Source: Actinomortierella ambigua (lineage: Eukaryota > Mortierellomycota > Mortierellomycetes > Mortierellales > Mortierellaceae). Taken from it: DNA of 13,924 bases. Position numbers and translations under genes: made by a program. The stretch lies in the NCBI GenBank assembly GCA_016098155.1, contig JAAAJB010000760.1, positions 1 to 13,924 of the forward strand, read 5' to 3'. Positions 1-7,251 of this stretch are shown here, piece by piece (position 1 is the first letter of the stretch; every line of letters begins with the position of its first letter). The notes beneath the pieces were generated by a model, which saw only the letters and a list, made by a program, of their open reading frames with translations, was not told where the DNA came from and ran no database searches.

Positions 1-1715
1 TTTTTTTTGCCTCTCTCTCTCTTTGTTCATGGGAAAGACTGTCGCTCACTCGCCCTGTTTCGCAACCGTTGGATCAAACCTCCTCTCGTAGCACCTGTTG
101 CTGAGACTCGCTGTCCGCCACGACACTTTGTCCTTCCCCTCCGTCGTCCATTGTTTGCTCCCTCCTGCTGCTGTGTTAGAGCAAGGTGTGTGAATGTGTA
201 TGGAGAGATATACCCTGCAGTCACCAACCACTCTCTATCTTTCTCACACACTCTCCTCCCTCCCTCGATCTACTGCTGCCGGTGTATTGCCCAAGGGTTG
301 GAACGCTCTCTTTTTTTCTCTCTCTTTGTTCGGAGGTACCTTTTGGTTGGGATTCACCTCGCCTCTCTCCCCTCCCTCGGCTCTACATACGCATGACATG
401 GCAATCAACACGTCTCCCAAACGGCCGATCGACAAAAGAAAACATCCATTACACCACATTACACGCCCACGCTCTTTTCCATTCTCACGCGCGCATGCAT
501 ACTGTAGTAAAACCGGGCCGTACTTGTTTTTTGTTTTCTCCAACAGCCTATCTTATCCCTCCCCTGTCCTTCATTATCTTGTTTTTGATTTTGCTGTAAT
601 TATTATTATGTTTGTTATTTGTTTGCTACTGTTGTGCCGATTGATCCCACGCTGGGGCTAAACAAAGGTGGGAAAGTAATGCCATATGGCAAGACAAAAA
701 TACAATAAAATGACGGATGACTAAAAAAATATTGTTGTTATTGTTGCTCCAAGGACGATCGAGCTCCAACACTTTTGACCTCCAAAAAACGCGCCTTAAA
801 GTCAACACCTATCCTCTCTTTTTCTCTGCCAGACCTGTTAACCGCAGGTTTACCTGGTGCTGTGCCTTTTTTTTTCTCGCCCAGAAGGAACATCCAACGG
901 CAAAAAAGAAAAAAAAAGTACGATTCGTTGAACGCTATTATTGTAAGGTTAGGCGGAAAGATAGAGGACGAGAAAATACGGGATCAGGTTTTCTTTTCAG
1001 ATACCTAGACACTCAATACCCTATCCCCCCTCGCTGATTCAATTGAAAATTGACCAGCAGGCAGAACGGCTGAATTTGAACTCCTCGGTCTCCCTTCCTT
1101 CGTTTGACTCTCCCCCTTTCCCCCCTCTCCCTCCCTTTCGTCGCTGCTGCTGGTCGTCCTCTCTCTCTCCCCCTTGCTATCTATGAAGAAGCGTTCCTCC
1201 CTCTCTACATACATTGGACTATCAACTTCCTCTCCGACAGCCCTTGTTCGGTGTACACTACGTACTCCCTTTCGATGACCAATATGTATGCAAAGGAGTC
1301 ATTTTACTCTTGGTGAAATCAGCTCACCTGCCTTTTGGCTTTTTATTTTGTGTGCCTGAATATCGTGTGAGAGGGATGTGTCAGAACCCGATTTCATATC
1401 TTGCTACCTTGCTGGGTGTGGGGTAATCTGGATGGCCGATCCCGATCCGTTTCACTGCGAGTGGCTGCCCAGCCAGCAAGCAAAGAGACAGAGGTGGGCG
1501 ACAAGCTACTCAAACAACCCAACATTCGGGTTATGTGTGAGTTAGTCTACCCCTGCTAGTCTACGTAGTTTGTTGATTTGGGAAGTAGAGCGGGCGAGAG
1601 AGACACGGAAAGGGGAGGAGGAGGAGGCGTCAATTGTACCAGGGCTATTGGACGAGTCTTAGCCTCCCCCCTTCCTCATACCAAGGTTTGCATGTGCAGC
1701 CCCCGCTGAGAAAAC

Positions 1716-1743
1716 GGCCGATTGGGGCTTCGGCCATTGGCTA
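1716..1743 (-). promoter_or_regulatory. Tandem CCAAT boxes (minus orientation)
   Basis: The plus strand has two imperfect direct copies, CGGCCGATTGG (1715-1725) and CGGCCATTGG (1731-1740). Read on the minus strand, each contains CCAAT. The second extends to CATTGGCTA, the reverse complement of TAGCCAATG. CCAAT is the binding site of the HAP/NF-Y complex in fungi. No gene start is visible nearby, so use as a promoter is inference. Confidence 0.35.
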
Positions 1744-1935
1744 GGTCTTCCCTTTTTTTTTTTGGCCCTGTCTTGTTTCAAAGGGTGTGAGAGGTATGAG
1801 AGACGCCCTAATCATCCCAAGCCTTATTTCGATCGAGCTATTTTTCCATTATCCATTTTGTCCCGTGGATCCATTGGCCTGTCGGACTTTGGACAGTTTG
1901 TCTTCTTGGCCCATCTGCCTCGTCAAGGGGTACTC

Positions 1936-1944
1936 TAGCCAATG
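1936..1944 (+). promoter_or_regulatory. CCAAT-box motif TAGCCAATG
   Basis: This 9-mer also occurs in reverse orientation at 1735-1743 and at 7042-7050. It matches the extended CCAAT box of NF-Y/HAP type. No plus-strand gene follows within the next 1.5 kb, so a promoter role is unproven. Confidence 0.25.
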
Positions 1945-2486
1945 AATGAGTGCTCTGTTGCATCGCCCAACAACAGCAACAGGTTTAGATGAACAAGAAG
2001 CTTGAGAACCTCGCGTTCCCTCCGAACGGGGTTTTGAAGTTCCGCTCTACCCCATCGCATGACTTCTGAACGATGACTGGCTCGGCCATAAACCCGAGGA
2101 TTTTCAGATCATAATTTTGTTGGCGTGCGCATGGCACCATCATTTCCTTTAGCCCATCTCTACATAAGCTTGTCCAATCCCATCCAAGAACAAGCTCTAG
2201 GGTTTTCCGTTTCGCCAAGTGATCTCGTGTCAAAAGAAGCCCAGTACTGTGGAGCAATACAGTAGACATACCTCTTGCACAAAAGCACAAGGGTTTGTAC
2301 GCGCATAATCTTCTTTTTTTTTGCGCCAAGGGAAAGAAAAGAAAAAAAGAACAATGGAACTGTTGGTCTGGGCTGTTTGTTCAGTGTCCGACGACGTTCT
2401 CGATTCCTGCAAACGTGAAAGAACAAGTCCCTGCAGCAAAGAAGAAAGTTACTTTGTGCAAGAACGCCTAGAAGACGGCAGTGTGT

Positions 2487-2502
2487 AGTGTGTGTGTGTG
2501 TG
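2487..2502 (+). repeat. GT dinucleotide microsatellite
   Basis: This is a run of alternating G and T directly after an imperfect GTGTAGT lead-in. It is a simple sequence repeat in non-coding DNA with no visible function. Confidence 0.8.
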
Positions 2503-2956
2503 TTCTGTCTGTCGTGTCTGCTGTCTTGCACACGAAAAAAAACCTACCGCTCTAGAACAGATTCTACACCCTTACAGCTGGGTGCTGCACACATTCTAAC
2601 ACTGCAGAGGGGAGCCACCCACTTTCCCTTTTGCTTTGTTATTTGTCCTCCAGGATCGACAGTGTTGTGTACCAAACATTGCGAGTGATCTTCTGTTTGT
2701 TTACCCCTCGCAAGCAGCAACAGATAAAAAATGTAGAGCTGCTGGACTAAACATGTGTTCCGTCTGTTGTTCTCTCCCTCCTCTCTTCCTATCCTCTCTA
2801 AAGTCCCGGAACCTGCCTCCCAATATAGCCGTCTTTTTTTTATTTCCTTCTCTCAATGAGCAGTGGCACTACAGAAAAAAAGAAAGATCGCCGAGAAAAG
2901 AGAATAGGGAGAGAGAGAGAGGGATTGTCTAGGAGATTTCTCTCCTGTCTCGTTGG

Positions 2957-2976
2957 GCGTGGTGGCTATCCCACGC
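2957..2976. other. Short perfect hairpin
   Basis: GCGTGG (2957-2962) and CCACGC (2971-2976) are reverse complements separated by eight bases. The arms are only six base pairs. No T-run follows and no gene ends here, so I do not call a terminator or an RNA gene. Confidence 0.3.
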
Positions 2977-3228
2977 ACTGAGACTCATGTAGTTTGCAGA
3001 TCAAAGAGGTCAGCTGGTTTCCAGGGGTAAGGTCCAAGAGACAGGGGTACGAGTCGGTTTCCACCGATCATCGTCGGCCCCCCCCCTCCTTCTCTCCAAA
3101 GGAGCCATTCACAGGGCAAGGGGAAGGGAGCCGTTGACGAAGGACGGTATCAAATTGTCCTCATGACCTTTTGGTCCATCTGGATCGCAGCTCATTTGTC
3201 CAGACTCCCTCCCCCTTGCTGAACGGCC

Positions 3229-3613
3229 CTAATTAGAGTTTAGAGAGCCACTGTGAAGAATGTGATTTGACAAAATATAGCTCTCTTCTTGGCTCAGAAC
3301 ATGCATTGAATTACAAAGAGTAACAATAAAGTCATATTCGAGAAACCAAATGTACACTTGTTGCCCGCGTATTGTATACGTATCCTTATCTCTCTCTCTC
3401 GTGTCTCCAAAGAACAAGAAAAAAAAGAGAACACAACACATTCTGGATAGCCGTTCTTCCCCTTTCTTCCCTACGCCCGCATTAGTGTACACGTCTTCTT
3501 CCTCTCCTTCTTCTCCCTCTCCTTCTACTTCTTCTTTCAATGAAAAAGGGTAATTATTATTCTTAAACAAGTTACGACAAAGGACAGGAAAAACAAAAGA
3601 AAAAAAGAAAAAT
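3229..3613 (-). other. 3' flank of the kinase-Sel1 gene
   Basis: This stretch lies downstream of the kinase stop codon on the minus strand and probably holds its 3' untranslated region. No canonical AATAAA is present on the minus strand between the stop and 3229. Only AATAAT-like sequence near 3552-3564 could serve as a weak poly(A) signal. The overlapping minus-strand open frame is rich in Glu/Gly and Phe, comes from the low-complexity CT tract at 3480-3540, and is not believable as a gene. Confidence 0.5.
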
Positions 3614-6583
3614 CTATGCACTAGATTCGAGCGCCTCGAGTTTCTGGATAGCATACGAAGACCCTTGATCGGCAGCCTTTTTGAGCCACGCACGCGCCTG
3701 ATTCAAGTCCTTGGTCACACCGGACCCGCTCTTATACATCTTGGCCAGGTAAACTTGCGACGGCATATATCCTTGTTCGGCTGCCCTGAGAAACCACTTG
3801 ACTGCCAATGCACTGCTCTTCCGGGTCATTCCACCCCGGTCGCGTTGCCCCTCATGGTATAGCCACCCGAGACAATGTTGCGCTTGGAGACATCCTTGCT
3901 CGGCCGCCATATGGAGCCACACCTGTGCCTTTTCATAGTCCTGAGCCACCTCACCATGTCCCTCACGACTCTCGGGCCCATCTGCCCCATCGATTTCTTC
4001 TTCGTCTCCTCCTCCTCCAGCACTCCGACGCACAGTACTGCTCCCACGAGCATACATCCACCCGACGCAGTACTGTGCATCGGCATGTCCTTGTTTCGCG
4101 GCCTTGCGGAAAAGCTTGAGTGCACTCACGGCCGAGGGCACGCTGACCCCTTCACCCCTCAGGTACAGCCAAGCCAGGTTGTAGTAGGCAGGGGCCAGAC
4201 TCGCCTGGAGAATGGCCTTTCGGAACCAAGAGACGGCCTCGTGGTAGTTGACGGGTGTCCCTCGTCCATGCATATGCATCCATCCGAGATTGCATTGTCC
4301 ATCGGCACTGCCCAACATGGCCGCCTTGAGAAACCAGTTGAACGCCAACGGGTCGTTCTGGGCCACGCCTCGTCCGTACAGGTGCATCCATCCGAGATAG
4401 TTCATGGCCGCGTCATCCCCTTGGTGCGCGGCCTTGCGGAGCCAGACCATCGCTTCCTTGTCGCTCTGCTCGACTTGTCGTCCGTTCAAAGGGTACCAGG
4501 CCAGGTTGCATTGAGCCGTCGCACAGCCCTTGACGGCCGCCTGCAGAAACCACTTGAACGCCTCCTTTTGTGCCGTCCTAGGTTGTTGTTGTTGTTGTGT
4601 CGTTGTTCCCAGCAATGAGCTCGAGGTGGAGGAAGTAGACGCGGATTTGGACAACAACGACGATGATGATAATGATGACGATGACGACACTGTAGACGAC
4701 GACTTTGCTCCTCTACCGCCAGTCCCTCCCGCTGTGCTAGCCGCCGCCGCCGCCGCCGTTGCCGCCGTTGCCGCCGCTGTCGCCGCCGCCTCGCCCTTGG
4801 GGGCCAAAATCCCTCTTTGGAACATGACGCCGAGGTCGTTTTGTGCGGGCGCATACCCTTGCTTGGCAGCCCTGCGCAACCACCGGGCGGCCTCGCGGTA
4901 GTTTTGGTCGGGACAGTCGTCCCGCCCACCGACCAGATAAATGGCCCCAATCTTGTGCATCGCCTCGACATGGCCAAGCCTCGCGGCGCGCTTGTACCAG
5001 TAAAAGGCAGTCGGGTGATGGTCACGTGATGAAGATCCTGTTGGGTCGTTGGCGCTCCTTTTTTTGCTCGTCGTTGTAGGTTTGATATCGGGGTTGCTGT
5101 CCATCAAGGTTGCGAGCGTATATTGCGCATGTGGGTTGTCTTGCTCGGCCTGCTGCCGACAGTCGGCCACGTCCTTGTATTGTTGCGGGTGTTGAGCGGT
5201 TTCGGACGTGGATATTGTCGATGCCAAAGGCAGTGAAGAAGAGGAAGACATTGCAGTGGCAGCCGTGGTAGTGGTGGTGGCGGTGGTAGTGGTGGGAGCG
5301 GTAGTGGTGGGAGCGGTAGCGGTGGTGGTTATGGCGGACGTGTCCTGTGGATGTGCGAGTGGCCGATTCGAAAGGATCCTGGGACTGAAAATGCTTGAGG
5401 TCGAGGAAAAAGTGGTCCAAGTAGGCGATATGGGTGTTAAGGATTGGAAGCTGCTCTGACTGCTCCGAGCGCTGTTCGGGAGGATGATGCGCAAATCGGA
5501 CCCTTCCAATCCAGTCATCTGGATGGCTCGGTCAGCATCCTGCTCTTCATCCTCCTGACCACCACCACTACCTCCTCCTCCTCCACTACTACTATCGCCA
5601 TGTGTCTGCTGTCCTAAGAATTTGTTGAATCCAAGGGACGACCTGCTCGAAAGCGACGCCGTCCTCGTCAGCCGTTTTGCATCGTCTCTCGAGACCATCT
5701 CGCGGGCCTCGGGTCGCTCTGCTGGATCCTGGTCCCAGCACTGTTCGAGCCAATGCCGATAGTCGTGCGGGGTATCGTCCGGCAGCACCTCACGCGTGCC
5801 CTCCCGGACGCGGTCAATCACCATGAACGGGTCCCGCCACTCCCGGAACGGTGGTGTCTTGTTCGCCGCCATCTCCCACATGACCATCCCAAGTGCATAA
5901 ATGTCCGATTTGGTTGAAAATGCTGGGACGTCTTCCAAAAGCTCGGGCGCCATCCACCGCACCGTTCGTTTGATCTCGTGACTGAGTCCGTCGTCGCTGT
6001 CGTTGTCGTTTTCGTCATCGCTCCCTTCTACTCCTCCTCCTCCTCCTCCTCCGTAGGCCATCATCGAGAACGAGTCGATTGTCATCTGAACCATGGTCGA
6101 CAGCCCAAAGTCACACAGCTTGACCTCCATGTTCTTGGTCAGGAGCACATTGGCGCTCTTGAGGTCCTGGTGAAGAATATCCATCATGTGCAAAAAGTCG
6201 AGTCCCCGCACAATCTCTTGTGCTATCCGTGCCTTGTCTTTCCAGCTCGTCAGTCGACCCCGTGTCTGGAGAGCTCTCTCGAGACTGCCACCTTCGGCAT
6301 AGTCCACGAGGATTGTCAGAGTGCTACTGTTGTTATTGTTATTGTTGCTGTTATCGTTATTGTTGCCATCGCCTCGGTACGAGCCAAAGTGTTGAATGAT
6401 ATGTCGATTGCGAAGTCGCTCGATTCTCCTAACTTCGCCCTCCAGTGATGTCAAAAGCAGTGACGACTCGGCGAGGACCACCTGCTTGGCAGCACAGGGC
6501 TGACCTTTGAAATGCGCGTGAAAGACTTTGCCGTGAGGTCCTGAGCCAATGCTTTTGCCGAGTACTAGGGACGGCTGCTTCAT
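3614..6583 (-). CDS. Protein kinase with C-terminal Sel1 repeats
   Basis: This is an uninterrupted 989-codon frame. Residues about 6-296 form a protein kinase domain: glycine loop GSGPHG (13-18), ATP-binding Lys33 in CAAK, catalytic loop HQDLKSAN (138-145, with Gln where Arg is usual), DFG (158-160), and WMAPE (210-214). The catalytic Asp140 and Asn145 are present, so activity is expected. It is tyrosine-kinase-like or Ser/Thr in style. Residues about 297-470 are a Ser/Thr/Gly-rich linker. Residues about 470-985 carry ten to eleven Sel1-type helical repeats, with pattern WFxxAAxxGxxxAQxxLGWMYxxGxGV, used elsewhere in the family for protein binding. Low-complexity inserts sit in loops: Asn-rich (73-86), Gly/acidic in the activation loop (177-199), Ala/Ser/Gln (597-672) and acidic (850-880). 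Kinase-Sel1 fusions are abundant in Mortierella-like and arbuscular mycorrhizal fungi and are presumed signalling proteins; the substrate is unknown. The start used is the first ATG of the long frame, but a spliced upstream start is plausible (see 6800-6847). A small out-of-frame ATG at 6644 overlaps this start. Confidence 0.93.
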   Translation of the reverse strand: MKQPSLVLGKSIGSGPHGKVFHAHFKGQPCAAKQVVLAESSLLLTSLEGEVRRIERLRNRHIIQHFGSYRGDGNNNDNSNNNNNNSSTLTILVDYAEGGSLERALQTRGRLTSWKDKARIAQEIVRGLDFLHMMDILHQDLKSANVLLTKNMEVKLCDFGLSTMVQMTIDSFSMMAYGGGGGGGVEGSDDENDNDSDDGLSHEIKRTVRWMAPELLEDVPAFSTKSDIYALGMVMWEMAANKTPPFREWRDPFMVIDRVREGTREVLPDDTPHDYRHWLEQCWDQDPAERPEAREMVSRDDAKRLTRTASLSSRSSLGFNKFLGQQTHGDSSSGGGGGSGGGQEDEEQDADRAIQMTGLEGSDLRIILPNSARSSQSSFQSLTPISPTWTTFSSTSSIFSPRILSNRPLAHPQDTSAITTTATAPTTTAPTTTTATTTTTAATAMSSSSSLPLASTISTSETAQHPQQYKDVADCRQQAEQDNPHAQYTLATLMDSNPDIKPTTTSKKRSANDPTGSSSRDHHPTAFYWYKRAARLGHVEAMHKIGAIYLVGGRDDCPDQNYREAARWLRRAAKQGYAPAQNDLGVMFQRGILAPKGEAAATAAATAATAAAAAASTAGGTGGRGAKSSSTVSSSSSLSSSSLLSKSASTSSTSSSLLGTTTQQQQQPRTAQKEAFKWFLQAAVKGCATAQCNLAWYPLNGRQVEQSDKEAMVWLRKAAHQGDDAAMNYLGWMHLYGRGVAQNDPLAFNWFLKAAMLGSADGQCNLGWMHMHGRGTPVNYHEAVSWFRKAILQASLAPAYYNLAWLYLRGEGVSVPSAVSALKLFRKAAKQGHADAQYCVGWMYARGSSTVRRSAGGGGDEEEIDGADGPESREGHGEVAQDYEKAQVWLHMAAEQGCLQAQHCLGWLYHEGQRDRGGMTRKSSALAVKWFLRAAEQGYMPSQVYLAKMYKSGSGVTKDLNQARAWLKKAADQGSSYAIQKLEALESSA

Positions 6584-6644
6584 GTTGGAGAGAGGAAGAA
6601 AGAGTGTGGTGGGTTAACACAGCAATACAATGTGAAGATGGCAT

Positions 6645-6728
6645 TGGAGAGGGTGAGAGAGAATAAAAAGAGGGAGAGAGCAAGAAAGAGAGAAAGAGAA
6701 AGAGAGAGAGAGAGGAAAAAGAACGAAA
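6645..6728 (-). repeat. Polypyrimidine tract (GA-rich on plus strand)
   Basis: The plus strand is almost purely G and A, so the kinase-gene sense strand is almost purely C and T. It lies in the leader, or in the proposed first intron, of the kinase gene. CT-rich sense-strand tracts also precede or lie within the other genes here. Confidence 0.7.
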
Positions 6729-6799
6729 AAAAGTTGGGGAGGAGGGAAAAGTAGAAAAATTTCAGGTACTGGGCTCCAACGCTCAGAGTCGAGTCTTAC

Positions 6800-6847
6800 C
6801 ATTTTTGGGTGGACGTGTTGGGGATGTGCTGCTGTTGACATCAGCAT
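6800..6847 (-). other. Candidate 5' coding exon of the kinase gene
   Basis: On the minus strand an in-frame stretch reads MLMSTAAHPQHVHPKM. It ends at ATG (6802-6800) followed directly by a strong donor, GTAAGA (6799-6794). A branch-like TTAAC, a long pyrimidine tract and an AG (6579-6578 after ATGA, or 6576-6575 after GC) lie near the long frame. Splicing at either AG is phase 0 and joins this exon in frame to PSLVLGKSIGSG of the kinase. The intron would be 222 or 225 nt and would remove both the default start codon and the overlapping upstream ATG at 6644. This is inference from splice signals only. Confidence 0.45.
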
Positions 6848-7041
6848 GCGATGAAGGAAAAGGGGAGCAAGTTGGAGAGAATGAAGTGCATGAGATTGTC
6901 GATGACCACGCGCCACAACTGTTTTTCTTTTTTGTGGATACTTTTGTCCCGTACCCTGACAAACCTGCGCACGCTGAAAAAGCTTTTTTGGTTTGATTGT
7001 CTGTTGAGCTGTGTGTCACCACACCTTCCCTCCGGGTCCGT

Positions 7042-7050
7042 CATTGGCTA
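7042..7050 (-). promoter_or_regulatory. CCAAT box upstream of the kinase gene
   Basis: The plus strand reads CATTGGCTA, which is TAGCCAATG on the minus strand. It lies about 195 bases upstream of the proposed upstream kinase start (6847) and 460 bases upstream of the default start. The spacing fits a fungal HAP/NF-Y site driving the kinase gene. Its function is inferred. Confidence 0.45.
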
Positions 7051-7205
7051 AATGGCCGATGTTACGCAAGAGAAAAAAGGGGTGAGAAATGGCAGAAAAC
7101 GCAATCAAAAGACCGACAAATACCATGTGTTTTGGAGTGCAGGGGGAAAAGGAAGGGGGGGGGGGCATTGGCAATATACAAGGTAGGGTAGGGTGACGAA
7201 GGGGG

Positions 7206-7211
7206 TTTATT
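7206..7211 (-). terminator. mad2 poly(A) signal AATAAA
   Basis: TTTATT on the plus strand is a canonical AATAAA on the minus strand. It lies about 41 nt downstream of the mad2 stop codon, well placed to direct cleavage and polyadenylation. An 11-G run (7155-7165) follows further downstream. Confidence 0.65.
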
Positions 7212-7251
7212 ACAGCACAAGGGGGTTGTTGTTGTTGTTGTTGTTCCTGAA

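Larger units (their letters stand above)
1..3228. other. Gene-free intergenic region, low complexity
   Basis: I see no supportable gene here on either strand. Positions 1-600 and 1080-1215 are pyrimidine-rich on the plus strand, a composition that elsewhere in this window marks sense-strand leaders and introns. Open frames in these parts are products of skewed composition (runs of Leu, Ser, Phe, Pro) with no family resemblance. Positions about 1420-2480 are more balanced in composition but still give only short frames of at most 123 codons, without recognisable motifs. A plus-strand AATAAA lies at 704-709, but there is no gene for it to serve. No tRNA, snRNA, 5S rRNA or SRP RNA core motif was found. 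The region could hold a non-coding transcript or the long promoter of a gene outside the window. Confidence 0.6.

Noticed and set aside
194..661. 155-codon plus-strand frame followed by an AATAAA at 704-709
   Set aside because: Its composition is driven by CT-rich DNA (Leu, Ser, Phe, Pro). There is a hydrophobic end but no conserved motif, and two overlapping frames look equally good.
1727..1750. Resemblance to the 5' end of U2 snRNA (CTTCGGCC...TTGGCTA)
   Set aside because: Only about 15 bases match, with gaps. The following branch-site recognition region of U2 (GTAGTATC) is absent. The match is better explained by the duplicated CCAAT unit.
1800..1815. CCCTAAT as a telomerase RNA template or telomere remnant
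   Set aside because: There is only a single incomplete unit here and another near 3225. A template needs about one and a half TTAGGG repeats, and no array is present.
1985..2531. Minus-strand open frames of 114 and 123 codons
   Set aside because: No recognisable motif, no coding-type codon pattern, overlapping in different frames, and partly low complexity (Phe and Lys runs). Likely chance.
2950..3000. GGGCGTGGTGG resembling the Alu-domain start of SRP RNA
   Set aside because: No S-domain GNAR tetraloop helix or terminal pairing could be found downstream. The match is short.
3875..4618. 247-codon plus-strand open frame opposite the Sel1 repeats
   Set aside because: It is a mirror of the kinase gene: codon bias and repeated Sel1 codons keep the opposite strand open. 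It has no family resemblance and no promoter or splice logic of its own.
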